From Natrinema salinisoli (GTDB lineage: Archaea; Halobacteriota; Halobacteria; Halobacteriales; Natrialbaceae), in contig NZ_CP084469.1 of assembly GCF_020405205.1 (NCBI RefSeq), positions 3,472,001-3,536,000 of the forward strand: a stretch of DNA of 64,000 nt, given 5' to 3'. The translations under genes and the position numbers were made by a program. The notes under the pieces were generated by a model, which was not told the origin of the DNA, made no database searches, and saw nothing but the letters and a program-made list of their open reading frames with translations. Below, piece by piece: positions 53,210 to 62,327 of this stretch; position 1 is the stretch's first letter; each line of letters starts with the position of its first letter.

Positions 53210-55147
53210 TTAGTCGTCGTCGCCGACTTCCGTCCGCGCCTGCCGGCGCTGGGCGCGTTGAATGAACTCCTCGGGAAGCTCGTCGATCTCGCCGGCTTGC
53301 ACGCCCCAGAGGTGGGAGTAGAGGCCGCCGTTTGCGAGCAGTTCGTCGTGGGTTCCGCGCTCGACGATCTCGCCGCCCTCGAGGACGAGCACCTGATCGG
53401 CGTCTTTGATCGTCGAGAGTCGGTGCGCGATGGCGAACGTGGTTCGATCCTCGGCGAGTTCGTCGATCGAGCGCTGGATGAGCATCTCCGTCTCGGTGTC
53501 GACGTCGCTGGTCGCCTCGTCCAAGACGAGGATGTCGGGGTCTTTGAGGATCGCGCGGGCGATCGAGAGCCGCTGGCGCTGGCCGCCGGAGAGTTTGACG
53601 CCGCGCTCGCCGACCTCGGTGTCGTACCCCTCCGGCAGGTTCTCGATGAACTTGTGGGCTTCGGCCATCTTCGCCGCCTCGATCACGTCCTCGCGGTCGG
53701 CGTCGAAGGTGCCGTATTTGATGTTCTCCTCGACGCTGCCGTAGAAGAGGAACGTGTCCTGACTGACGTAGCCCAGCGACTCGCGGAGACTCCGAAGGGT
53801 CACGTCCTGGACCCGCTGGCCGTCGACCCGGATCTCGCCCTCGTCGACGTCGTACATCCGCAGGAGGAGCTTGAGAACCGTCGACTTGCCGGCACCGGTG
53901 GGACCGACCAGTGCGAGCGTCTCGCCGCCCGCGACGGTGAAGTCGATGTTCTCGAGGATCGTCTCCTCGTCGTAGCCGAAGGAGACGTCGTCGTACTCGA
54001 CGTGGCCCGCTGTCACCTCGAGATCCGGCGCGTCGGGCTCTTCGCCGACCCGGTTGGGTTCGTCCATCAGGCCGAAGATGCGGGCGCTCGAGGCGCGAGC
54101 CCGCTGGTACATGTTGATGATTTGCCCGAACTGGGCCATGGGCCAGATGAAGCGCTGGGTGTAGAGGATGAAGACGACGAACATCCCGGTACTCAGGTCG
54201 CCCGAGAACGGGCCGGGCGGCCCCTCGATGACCCAGAGGCCGCCGACGAGGAAGGTGATGACGAAACCGATCCCCGCGAGCACGCGCAGCCCGGGGAAGA
54301 ACTTGATCCGGGTACGGATCGCACCCCAGTTGGCGTCGAAGTACTCCCGCGAGACGCCTTCGACCCGGTCGGACTCGTAGGACTCGGTCGTGCTGGATTT
54401 GATTACCTGAATGCCGCCGAGGTTGTTCTCGAGTCGGGAGTTGACCTTGCCGACGGTCGAGCGCACCTGGGCGTACTTGGGCTGGATGGTCTGGATGAAG
54501 AGGTAGGTGAAGACGGCGATCAGCGGTACCGGAAGGAGCGCCACGAGCGCCAGTTGCCAGTTGATCGCGAGCAAGAGCCCGCCGATGCCGAGCACCATCA
54601 CGAGCAGCCGGAACAGGGAGTTCATCCCGTCGTTGAGGAACTTCTCGAGGCGGTTGACGTCGTTCGAGAGGATCGACATCATCTCGCCGGTCTGTTTGTC
54701 GGCGAAGAAGCCCATGTCGAGGCGCTGCATCTCGTCGTAGGTGTCGGTCCGGATGTCGTGTTGGACGTTCTGGGCGAAGGTGTTGAACCCCCAGTTTCGG
54801 GTCCAGTGGAAGACCGCCGAACAGAGAAAGGCGCCGGCGATGATGCTGACCGTCAGCCAGAACTGTGCCATCCGTCCGTCGGGGACGACGGGTGCGACGA
54901 GTCCGCCGCCGATCGGGAACGCCTCCACGTACCCGATGTCCTGTCGAATCACGGCGTCGATCGCGACCCCCAGCATGAGCGCCGGGAGCAGATCCAGGAT
55001 CCGGGCGAAGAAACTCGCGATGACGCCGATGACCGCAGCACCGGTGTAGTTCGACCCGTATTCGAGGAACAGCCGCTTCATCGGGTTCTCGATCTCCTCC
55101 CGTTGTTCCTCGAACGGATCGTCCTCCTCCCAGTCGGCGTCACTCAT
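53210..55147 (-). CDS. ABC exporter, permease and ATPase in one chain
   Basis: 645 residues. Six membrane helices in 30-330 and an ATPase domain: Walker A GPTGAGKS (415-422), signature LSGGQ (519-523), Walker B ILVLDEA (539-545). A half-transporter of the MsbA/MDR type that works as a dimer, exporting lipids or hydrophobic compounds in homologues; haloarchaeal substrate unknown. The start MSDADWEEDD is nine codons inside the frame. It faces the DUF5789 gene and is downstream of DUF192. Confidence 0.95.
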   Translation of the reverse strand: MSDADWEEDDPFEEQREEIENPMKRLFLEYGSNYTGAAVIGVIASFFARILDLLPALMLGVAIDAVIRQDIGYVEAFPIGGGLVAPVVPDGRMAQFWLTVSIIAGAFLCSAVFHWTRNWGFNTFAQNVQHDIRTDTYDEMQRLDMGFFADKQTGEMMSILSNDVNRLEKFLNDGMNSLFRLLVMVLGIGGLLLAINWQLALVALLPVPLIAVFTYLFIQTIQPKYAQVRSTVGKVNSRLENNLGGIQVIKSSTTESYESDRVEGVSREYFDANWGAIRTRIKFFPGLRVLAGIGFVITFLVGGLWVIEGPPGPFSGDLSTGMFVVFILYTQRFIWPMAQFGQIINMYQRARASSARIFGLMDEPNRVGEEPDAPDLEVTAGHVEYDDVSFGYDEETILENIDFTVAGGETLALVGPTGAGKSTVLKLLLRMYDVDEGEIRVDGQRVQDVTLRSLRESLGYVSQDTFLFYGSVEENIKYGTFDADREDVIEAAKMAEAHKFIENLPEGYDTEVGERGVKLSGGQRQRLSIARAILKDPDILVLDEATSDVDTETEMLIQRSIDELAEDRTTFAIAHRLSTIKDADQVLVLEGGEIVERGTHDELLANGGLYSHLWGVQAGEIDELPEEFIQRAQRRQARTEVGDDD

Positions 55148-55180
55148 TGAACTGGGGTCAGGGATCGCCGGCAATAAGGA

Positions 55181-55816
55181 TTACCGACGAATCGAATGAG
55201 GTCCCGCTGCGATGGCTTTCGGTGGGCTCACGTCGGAATCCGTCGTCGCGGCGAGTCGATCGAGCCCGCTCGAGTAGACGCTCGTGATGGTAGTCTGGTT
55301 CGACTCGAGGTCGATTTCGACCTCGTCGCCGACCTCGATGCCGGTCTCGTTCGCGTACCCGCGTGGGACTTCGAGAACCCACTTCCCGCGGCCGGGGTAC
55401 TGGAGGGTTTCGCCGTCCTCGCCCGGACGAGGTGCGCGGGCGTGGTGGATCGACGTGATCTCGCCGTCCGCGCCGATGTAGATGATATCGATGTCGAAGT
55501 CCATCTCTCGCATCACGAAGGTCAGGTCCTGTTCCTCGTCGTAGACGAATAACATCCCGTCGCCGGGCTCGAGGGAATCGTGGTCGCTCAGTCCCGTGTA
55601 GCGTTCGGCGGGATCGTCCGCGATCTCGACGTCGACGACGGCCTTCGGCTCGTCGGTTTCGTTGGCAGACCCGTCGGACCCACCATCGGAGATGCGGACT
55701 TCTCCGCTGTCGGGGCCCCACGGTGCAGAGACGAATCCGGCCTGAACGAGGACGACGCCGACGATGGAGAGAGCGGCAATCACGAGAAGCCCTTTCCATA
55801 CGTACTCGAGTGCCAT
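55181..55816 (-). CDS. DUF192 domain protein, membrane-anchored
   Basis: 211 residues from MALEYVWKG. One N-terminal membrane helix (GLLVIAALSIVGVVLVQAGF) and an external DUF192 domain: VDVEIADDPAERYTGLSDHDSL, GDGMLFVYDEEQDLTFVMREMDFDIDIIYIG and GRGKWVLEVPRGYANETGIEVGDEV. DUF192 (COG1430) proteins are small beta-barrels of unknown function. The 3' end leaves 33 bases before the exporter start, suggesting co-transcription. Confidence 0.9.
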   Translation of the reverse strand: MALEYVWKGLLVIAALSIVGVVLVQAGFVSAPWGPDSGEVRISDGGSDGSANETDEPKAVVDVEIADDPAERYTGLSDHDSLEPGDGMLFVYDEEQDLTFVMREMDFDIDIIYIGADGEITSIHHARAPRPGEDGETLQYPGRGKWVLEVPRGYANETGIEVGDEVEIDLESNQTTITSVYSSGLDRLAATTDSDVSPPKAIAAGPHSIRR

Positions 55817-55878
55817 GGACGATTTCTCCACCGCCAGAGAGTAAAGGTTATTCGGACGGACCGTCTCGGTCCGGATAC

Positions 55879-55952
55879 GGGCTCGTGGTCTAGCTGGTCA
55901 TGACGCGGCCTTTACAAGGCCGAGGTCGGTGGTTCGAACCCGCCCGAGCCCA
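55879..55952 (+). tRNA. tRNA-Val (anticodon TAC)
   Basis: Acceptor GGGCTCG pairs with CGAGCCC, anticodon loop TTTACAA in stem CGGCC/GGCCG, T-loop TTCGAAC, discriminator A. The last 22 bases are repeated exactly at 56056-56077. Confidence 0.96.
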
Positions 55953-56291
55953 TTTCTCTTGCGAACGACAGTGAGCCAGAGAAATGGATGCGAGAGCGGT
56001 TCGAACCCTGCAAGTCGCAGCGCTCGAGCGAATACGAGAGCGACCGTCTTGCTTCGGTTCGAACCCGCCCGAGCCCACTGTTGCTGTCGCGAACAACTGC
56101 GAGTACAGACCCGCTACGATGACAAGTCGACTTCACTCGAGTCGCCGGGCACTGTCGACCGGACGCGTACTCTCACGTGACGCGATCGGGTGGGGTCGAG
56201 AGAAAAGCCGTGATCGGTACACGACCGCAGTCGAGATCTCGAGTCGGATAATCAGTTACTATCCCGCTACGCCGATCCGAATCGGGAGTAG
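55953..56291. repeat. Region after tRNA-Val with copies of the tRNA 3' end
   Basis: A 22-base exact copy of the tRNA-Val 3' end (GGTTCGAACC through the discriminator A) lies at 56056-56077, and a shorter copy, GGTTCGAACCC, is at 55999-56009. The spacer is 103 bases with no gene. This arrangement resembles an attachment site left by an integrated element that is now excised or decayed. No integrase is seen. Confidence 0.6.
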
Positions 56292-56738
56292 TCACTGCTT
56301 GAGTCGGGCGACGTTCTCCCGAATCTGGCCGAGGAGCCCGTCTCCCGAGTCGGTCTGCAAGGCCGCGTGCAGCGTCGAGTTTTCGGGCTCGTCTTCGACG
56401 ACGACTCGCAGGTACGGCTCGAGTTGCTCGAAGCTGTCCGCGAGGACGACGGTGTGGTTGTCTTCGTCGTGATCGACGACACCCGCATCGTCCAGTTTCG
56501 GGACGTGACACTGAACCGACGAGACGTAGACGCTCTTGTACTCGTTTTTTGCGACCTCGTCGGGCGGGACGTCGTGCTCCCACCCCGCGACGGTTTCGGC
56601 CAACGTCGAGAGTTCGATCGGGTCCTCCCGTCCGCGTAACGCGTAGAGGAGGTACCGCCGGCGTCGGTTCGCCAGCAACTCGAGGATCGTGTCGGCGTCG
56701 AGTTCTTGCACCTCCTGACTCGAGGTAAGAGCTTCCAT
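56292..56738 (-). CDS. Winged-helix DUF7344-like regulator
   Basis: 148 residues. DADTILELLANRRRRYLLYALRGREDPIELSTLAETVAGWE is the N-terminal helix-turn-helix of the haloarchaeal DUF7344/ArsR-like domain, with SVQCHVPKLDDAGVVDHDEDNHTVVLAD the recognition helix and wing. Likely a DNA-binding regulator; the signal is unknown. The remaining C-terminal 40 residues may dimerise. Confidence 0.88.
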   Translation of the reverse strand: MEALTSSQEVQELDADTILELLANRRRRYLLYALRGREDPIELSTLAETVAGWEHDVPPDEVAKNEYKSVYVSSVQCHVPKLDDAGVVDHDEDNHTVVLADSFEQLEPYLRVVVEDEPENSTLHAALQTDSGDGLLGQIRENVARLKQ

Positions 56739-56957
56739 AACACGATATTACCCCCCAGGGCGCAAAAGGGTGCCTTGAATATCTATAATTCCAACAGACA
56801 GCGGTAATCTCACATGGATTTGCGTGTATTGGCTTCGTTATTGGTTATTCTTGATGTACTCGAACTGTCGAATCGTGGTGCGGGGTCGTGTAAGCGGGGC
56901 GGAACGACGATCCCGATTCGAAATCCTTTTTTATACCATGGACGGAGGAAGAAGTGA

Positions 56958-57031
56958 GCCGCCTTAGCTCAGACTGGGAGAGCACTCGACTGAAGATCGA
57001 GCTGTCCCCGGTTCAAATCCGGGAGGCGGCA
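56958..57031 (+). tRNA. tRNA-Phe (anticodon GAA)
   Basis: Acceptor GCCGCCT pairs with AGGCGGC, anticodon loop CTGAAGA, T-arm CCCGG-TTCAAAT-CCGGG, discriminator A. A TATA-like TTTTTTATACC lies about 30 bases upstream (56928-56938). An inverted 13-base copy of its T-arm is at 57078-57090. Confidence 0.96.
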
Positions 57032-57261
57032 TACTTTTGCGGTGAGCAACACTGCAAGTCGCACGTATGGAATTCGACCGGATTTGAACCAGACAGGTCC
57101 CTGCCAGCGAGGGATCAGAGACCACTCGAGCAGTCAGTGCGTCGCCAATGACCGGGAAGCGAAGCCACCCGGACCACCTCGCTGCGAATCACATCTGAAC
57201 AGCTATCGTGAGTTCCGTTGTAATCGAACGGTATATTGGTCCGGTTACACTACTGGTATCC

Positions 57262-58002
57262 GTGTACTGGCCGCCTACGATCCGCGGGGTCATCGATCGG
57301 CGCATCCTCGTAAATTTCCGGATTAGTCCCGAACCGCTCGAGTCGGTTCTTCCCGATCAGTTCCGCCCCCGCACTGTCGCGGGGCCCGACGGTCCTCGAG
57401 CCATCGGCGGTATCTGCTGTATCCGTCTGCGGGAGATGCGATTGCGTGGGCTCCCCGCAGCAGTAGGGGTCACCTCCGAGAACGCGGCCCATCGAATCGG
57501 AGTCGAGTGGGACGAAGGTGGTGCGACGAAGACGGGCGTGTACGTGCCGCGACGGGATACCTCGTCACGGTTGAACAGTCTCGTCGGATCACGAACCTTC
57601 GGTCGACACTTCCACGCGGACTTCACCGTCACGGAAGGCGGCGGTCGCTACGAGCTTCGGATGGAAAACGAGACGGACGGCGTCAGTATGTCGGTTTCAG
57701 CTACCGAGACGGACACGTTTCCCGAAGACAGTATTTTTCCGGACCTCTCGTCCGCGTCCGCGTATCACGAGTGCGGTGGCGTCGGCTACTGTCCGTCGCC
57801 GGACGGCACGCAGTTGAACGGTATCGAGCTCGCCACCGACGAGTGGCACGTGAAACCCCTCGCCGTCGAGGACGTCCACGCGAGCTTTTTCGAGACGGCA
57901 ATTCCGGCCGACGGAGTCGCGTTCGATAATGCGCTGTTGATGCGTGATATCGGTCACGAGTGGCGGCCGCGGCGATCGATATCGACACCCGAAACTGCGT
58001 AG
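57262..58002 (+). CDS. DUF2071 family protein
   Basis: 246 residues from GTG 57262. A TATA box TATATT at 57232-57237 is 25-30 bases before it, so the GTG is more likely than the earlier in-frame GTG at 57208. VLVNFRISPEPLESVLPDQFRPR is the DUF2071 start, then GICCIRLREMRLRGLPAAVGVTSENAAHRIGVEW and a beta-rich body. An acetoacetate-decarboxylase-like fold; function unknown in archaea. The C-terminal 20 residues are Arg/Pro-rich. Confidence 0.85.
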   Translation: MYWPPTIRGVIDRRILVNFRISPEPLESVLPDQFRPRTVAGPDGPRAIGGICCIRLREMRLRGLPAAVGVTSENAAHRIGVEWDEGGATKTGVYVPRRDTSSRLNSLVGSRTFGRHFHADFTVTEGGGRYELRMENETDGVSMSVSATETDTFPEDSIFPDLSSASAYHECGGVGYCPSPDGTQLNGIELATDEWHVKPLAVEDVHASFFETAIPADGVAFDNALLMRDIGHEWRPRRSISTPETA

Positions 58003-58193
58003 TGGAGACGGAACCGCTGGTAGTTTTGCGATCGTCTCGGTGACACCCGAATTCGGGAGGCGAGAGCCGGTTGTGATCGGGAATCCGCTCGAGTCACGAC
58101 GCTAATCAGCTGGAAAGGGTGAGAAACGAAGCCGGTCGAAAACGGCGCACCCGAACGCATTTGTATACCTACGAACGTGTCTGGATAGGGAAT

Positions 58194-58835
58194 ATGTCTG
58201 GGGGAGATATCGAGTTCCATCCCGTCGTTGCTGCGCTGTACGATCCGGTACAGTGGTACTTCGAGCGGGTGCAGGCACCGAAACATCGGGAGTATCTGGC
58301 GGCGGGGCTCGAGGGGCGGATCCTGGAGATCGGCCTGGGAACGGGGTCGATGGTGCCGTACTACGAGGCGTCGCTCGAGCACGGGGCGACCCTCCACGGC
58401 CTCGAGCCGGATCCGACGATGCGGCAGCGCGCTCGCGAGACGATCGCAGACAGCACCGTCGACATGGCGCTGGTCAGCGGGCGCGGGGAGTCGCTCCCCT
58501 ACGAGACGGACGCGTTCGACTACGTCGTGGAATGCGGCGTATTCTGTTCGGTGCCGTCGATGGAGCCGATGCTGGCGGAGATCGCTCGAGTGCTTCGAGA
58601 CGACGGCGAGTTCCGGTTTCTGGACCACGTCCGGTCCGACGGCCTGATCGGACGGAGCCAGGACTTTCTCACACCGCTGTGGCGACGGATCGGGGGCAAC
58701 TGCCATCTGAATCGTCGACTCCGGCCGCTAATAGAGAGATCTGAACACCTGACGCTGGCGGAATTCGATCGTCCGACGATCGGCTACTGGCCGGTTCGGG
58801 AGTTCGCTCGGGGCACCGCGACGCCCAGTGAGTGA
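58194..58835 (+). CDS. SAM-dependent methyltransferase
   Basis: 213 residues, class I. ILEIGLGTGSMVPYYEAS is motif I, LHGLEPDPTMRQRARE motif II, ESLPYETDAFDYVVECGVFCSV the post II region, and IARVLRDDGEFRFLDHVRSD the strand before the catalytic acid. It resembles the UbiE/PhcF-like small methyltransferases (methyltransferase-like 7 group). Substrate unknown. TATA-like TATACC at 58164 is 27-30 bases before the ATG, so the leader is absent. Confidence 0.93.
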   Translation: MSGGDIEFHPVVAALYDPVQWYFERVQAPKHREYLAAGLEGRILEIGLGTGSMVPYYEASLEHGATLHGLEPDPTMRQRARETIADSTVDMALVSGRGESLPYETDAFDYVVECGVFCSVPSMEPMLAEIARVLRDDGEFRFLDHVRSDGLIGRSQDFLTPLWRRIGGNCHLNRRLRPLIERSEHLTLAEFDRPTIGYWPVREFARGTATPSE

Positions 58836-58967
58836 TCGAGAGTGGGCCTCCACGAGTTCGTGGCTGGCTCCCTCATCGCGGTCTCGAGCCGGTCGTCGCG
58901 TGTGGTCGCCGCCCTGAGGACGGTGACTCCTTCGACCAAATGTCGGTATGAGCGAGGACACTCTTCG

Positions 58968-59771
58968 TCACTCGTCGGTACACTGGTCGTACAGAACGAC
59001 CAGCGAGACGGCGTGTACGGTCCCGGCGATCGTCGTGCTGAGGACCGTCCCGAGTTCCGGAACGCGGACGAACGTCGGGACCTGTGCGAGCGTCCACGAG
59101 CCGATACCGACGACGACGATCACCCCGAACAGCGTGAGTCCGTGTCCCCGCGAGTACCGCCAGCTCGCGCCGACCGGACGAACGATCCCGCCCTGGCGGA
59201 GCATCGTCACCGGAACCAGAAAGAGACGAACGAAAGCGCCCATCACGAGTGCGAGGATCGCCAGCTCGACCAGTAGGCTTCCGCCGGTGTACTCGAGCCC
59301 GATCGCATCGACGACTCGAAAGAGCAGGTCGAGGAGAAACACGCTACTGACGTAGACGAGGAATCGATTCGGCTGGAACGGCTCGTCGCTCGCTCGCGCC
59401 ATCGTCAGCCAGCCGGCGACAGCGATCGCAACGATGGCCGCGATCTCGAGACCGAGGGCGTACCAGAACAGCGGTTGCTGAAGGTCGACGAGAGCACCGA
59501 GCGGTCGATGTAGCGTGGTCGTTCCCCTCGGAAATACGGCGTACGAGACGTGAACCGTCGACTCCTCGATCCCCGTGACAGCGGGGATGGAGTCGCGCTG
59601 CCGACAGAGGTCGATGAGGAAGAGGAGACAGCCCGCGACGAGAAACGGCGTCCAGAGCGTCGGGTCGGCGCGAAGTCGAGCAGCGACGGCGCTGGAGATC
59701 GTCGGTCCACCGCGTTCGACCGGCATCGGTTCGGGGCGACCGCTCGATCCGTGCTCCCGTTCGTCTCTCAT
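58968..59771 (-). CDS. Integral membrane protein, partner of the beta-propeller
   Basis: 267 residues with five or six membrane helices (about 40-58, 105-125, 140-160, 165-190, 215-240, 245-262) and a hydrophilic N-terminus. No known domain. Its ATG overlaps the stop of the upstream PQQ-like beta-propeller gene (ATGA), so the two are translated together and may form an extracellular sensor or substrate-binding complex with this protein as the membrane part. The helices are rich in Leu/Val with few charged residues. Confidence 0.75.
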   Translation of the reverse strand: MRDEREHGSSGRPEPMPVERGGPTISSAVAARLRADPTLWTPFLVAGCLLFLIDLCRQRDSIPAVTGIEESTVHVSYAVFPRGTTTLHRPLGALVDLQQPLFWYALGLEIAAIVAIAVAGWLTMARASDEPFQPNRFLVYVSSVFLLDLLFRVVDAIGLEYTGGSLLVELAILALVMGAFVRLFLVPVTMLRQGGIVRPVGASWRYSRGHGLTLFGVIVVVGIGSWTLAQVPTFVRVPELGTVLSTTIAGTVHAVSLVVLYDQCTDE

Positions 59772-61003
59772 CGCGACTCCTCCAGCGCGACGATTCGCCC
59801 TCGGTTGACCGCGTACAGGACTCCGTTCCCGACGATCGGTGGCGACAGCGGTATTTCCGGCGGCTCGTATCTGAACCGTTTCGTCCCGGTTTCGGCGTCG
59901 AGGCCGATCAGTGACTCGTTCGTCTCCACGGCGTACACCATCCCGTCGGCGACGACCGGCGTCGTTTCCCGCTCGAACGGCACCGACCACAGCGTCTCGC
60001 CCGTCTCGAGGTCGAGCGCATAGAAACGCTCGTCGCCGTCGCTCAGAAAGACCGTTCCGTCGGCGACGGCGGCGGTCCCGTCGATCGCGTTGCCGTCGAG
60101 GTCGCGCCGCCAGAGGGCCTCTCCGTCGTCGGCGTCCAGTAACGCGACGCCGTTTCGTGACGTGACGACGATCCCCTGATCCGTCGCCGGTGTGCACAAC
60201 TGCATCTGGTCCTCGAGCTTCCGCTGCCAGCGTTCCGTCCCGTCTTCGCGATCGTAGGCGGAAACCTGATTGGGCCAGTTGGCGACGAACAGCGTCCCGT
60301 CGCGGACCGTCGGCCGCCCGAACGAGACGCTGACGATGTCGTCTTCGTGGTGTGTAACGCGCCAGCGTTCCGATCCGCTGTTCGCGTCCAGTGCCACGAT
60401 GTCGTTCGTGCCGTGAACCGCCGCGTACACCGTGTCATCGACCGTAACGGGATTCACCGCGGGCTGGTGCTCGATCGTCGGCCGCGCCCGACCGGGTCCC
60501 GGTCCGACCCACCGCTGGCTCCCGAGGCCGCGATCGAGTCCCGGAACGCCGATCCCGCCGTCCGCGTTCAGGCCGTACACGCCACCGGTCGATGTCGCCG
60601 CGAGCGTCGCCGTCCGATACGACGGTGCGTGGGCGGCGGCCGGACTCGAGGTATACGGCCCCCGCCGCCCGAACCGTCGTTCGCCGCTGTCGACCTCGAG
60701 TGCGAGCAACCCGTCGCCGACGGCGTAGAGGGTGTCCCCGAGTCGAACGGGCGCACTCGCGCCCCGAAACCAGTCCGTCGAGTCGTGAACCCAGGCGACC
60801 TGCACGTCATCTTTCGGTCCGGCCGCGTCGGGGTTGTAGCCGGTTCCGGCGGGATCGTACTGGAACATCGGCCAGTCGAACGGTGACGACGATACCGGCT
60901 CGGGCGCTGCCGTCGTTGCTGCACTGGCTCCACCGGCCACCGTGACTCCGAGACCGGCGAGGAGCTGGCGTCTGGAGGGCATTCGCTCTCTACTCGCAGT
61001 CAT
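59768..61003 (-). CDS. PQQ-like beta-propeller protein, Tat-exported
   Basis: 411 residues. SRRQLLAGLGVTVAGGASAA is a Tat signal. The rest consists of about eight repeats of the WD/PQQ propeller type: GTLFVANWPNQVSAYDREDGTERW, GIVVTSRNGVALLDADDGEALW, GTVFLSDGDERFYALDLETGETLW and GMVYAVETNESLIGLDAETGTKRF are clear. No PQQ- or Ca-binding catalytic residues are obvious, so it is likely a binding or scaffold protein on the outer surface. It overlaps the membrane protein gene. MPSRRQ seven codons later is an alternative start. Confidence 0.9.
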   Translation of the reverse strand: MTASRERMPSRRQLLAGLGVTVAGGASAATTAAPEPVSSSPFDWPMFQYDPAGTGYNPDAAGPKDDVQVAWVHDSTDWFRGASAPVRLGDTLYAVGDGLLALEVDSGERRFGRRGPYTSSPAAAHAPSYRTATLAATSTGGVYGLNADGGIGVPGLDRGLGSQRWVGPGPGRARPTIEHQPAVNPVTVDDTVYAAVHGTNDIVALDANSGSERWRVTHHEDDIVSVSFGRPTVRDGTLFVANWPNQVSAYDREDGTERWQRKLEDQMQLCTPATDQGIVVTSRNGVALLDADDGEALWRRDLDGNAIDGTAAVADGTVFLSDGDERFYALDLETGETLWSVPFERETTPVVADGMVYAVETNESLIGLDAETGTKRFRYEPPEIPLSPPIVGNGVLYAVNRGRIVALEESR

Positions 61004-61119
61004 CGCGCCCTGTAATTATTCCTATCGGTACTCCTTCGAGTAAACCATCTCGGGCCGAACCGATCGGTCTCTTCCGCCGAAAGAGACGTATTTTTACGAT
61101 CACGTTCTAAACCGGAACT

Positions 61120-61638
61120 ATGGTCACCCGCCGCTCCGTACTGCTCCTGTGTGCGCTCCTCCTCGGCGCGGTACTCGTCGGTGTCGCCGCTACGACGGGA
61201 ACCCCCGAACCGGTCGTCACGCTCGAAAACGACCACAACGTCACCTACCACGTGACCGCCTACACCGTCGACGATCTAGATGCCGCCGGCTATCTCAACT
61301 TCGAGGTGACGACGAGCGGCGGTGAGCGAACGCGCGTGACGTACGCCGAACTCGTCTGGCCGAGCGGCTACCGGAACGTGACACTGATCGACGAGGGCGT
61401 CAACAGTCAGTCGTTCGTCGTCGGCCCGAACGAGACCACCACGGAACCGCTCGAGGGCTGGACCCGTGGTGACGTCACCGTCTATATTATCCAGGGCCCC
61501 GACGAGCACGCGCGGACGTGGTCGAAAACGGTTTCCTGTGGCGAGCGCGGTCAGGAACACGATCTCAGGTTCGACGACGACGGCGGACTCGGCAGTACAA
61601 CGACCTGTGCTGGCGGGTTCGACTGGATCGTCAGGTGA
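61120..61638 (+). CDS. Secreted protein of unknown function
   Basis: 172 residues. MVTRRSVLLLCALLLGAVLVGVAATTG is a signal or single-helix anchor. The mature part is beta-rich with possible N-glycosylation sites (HNVTYHV, RNVTLID, PNETTTE) and ends in CGERGQEH...TTTCAGGFDWIVR, so one disulfide is possible. No family recognised. It is divergent from the beta-propeller gene. Confidence 0.7.
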   Translation: MVTRRSVLLLCALLLGAVLVGVAATTGTPEPVVTLENDHNVTYHVTAYTVDDLDAAGYLNFEVTTSGGERTRVTYAELVWPSGYRNVTLIDEGVNSQSFVVGPNETTTEPLEGWTRGDVTVYIIQGPDEHARTWSKTVSCGERGQEHDLRFDDDGGLGSTTTCAGGFDWIVR

Positions 61639-61721
61639 CGGCTCGACTGTGACTGCGGTGGCCCGTCACGTGGCCCATCGCGGGCCGATATCGACGACTA
61701 CCGCGACGGAACCGCTTCGGC

Positions 61722-62327
61722 TTACACTCGGCGCTCGCTGATCTCCTCGCCGACGCGGTCGCCGGGCCGGCGGAGTTCGCCCGATTCGACCTCGTAGACG
61801 TATCCCGTCACGGTCACGTCGTCAGGGATGAACGACGACTCGCGGAGGAACTCCACCTGTGCCGCACAGGCTTCGTCTATGTCGTCCGTCATCTTCACCC
61901 AGTCCATCACGTCGGCGTCCCCGATGGTCAACTCGGGGAGCGACGGATCGAGATCCGCGTCCTCGAGACCGCCGGTCTGTGCCTCGAGTCCGTCGCGAAC
62001 GGCGTCGTCGGGGGCGCTCATCATGCCACAGTCGGTGTGGTTGATGACGATGATCTCGTCGGTGTCGAAGAAGTTCGTCGTCAGTGCGGCCGAGCGGATG
62101 ACGTCGTCCGTTACTTTTCCGCCCGCGTTTCGGAACACCTGCGCGTCGCCGAGCTCGATCCCCAGCGCGTCCTCGATGGGGATCCGCTCGTCCATGCAGG
62201 CGACGACGAGGAGGTTCTCGTTCGTCGGGACGCCCTCGCGACGACGGCGGGCCCAGGTTTCGCGGTCGTCGACGCCCTCGTCGACTCGCTCGTGGTGGTG
62301 GTCGTGATCGGAGTGGTCCTCGGACAT
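61722..62327 (-). CDS. Beta-class carbonic anhydrase
   Basis: 201 residues. Zinc ligands C44 (CMDERI), H97 and C100 (INHTDCGMM) and the D46-R48 dyad are all present, so the enzyme should catalyse CO2 hydration. It begins with a His/Asp-rich segment (HSDHDHHHE), perhaps a metal store or a disordered tail. The fold is short, as in the archaeal Cab-type (Methanobacterium) branch. Monocistronic as far as can be seen. Confidence 0.94.
   Translation of the reverse strand: MSEDHSDHDHHHERVDEGVDDRETWARRRREGVPTNENLLVVACMDERIPIEDALGIELGDAQVFRNAGGKVTDDVIRSAALTTNFFDTDEIIVINHTDCGMMSAPDDAVRDGLEAQTGGLEDADLDPSLPELTIGDADVMDWVKMTDDIDEACAAQVEFLRESSFIPDDVTVTGYVYEVESGELRRPGDRVGEEISERRV

Noticed and set aside
53258-55150. 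630-codon plus-strand frame over the ABC exporter
   Set aside because: Shadow of a gene with Walker A, signature and Walker B motifs on the minus strand.
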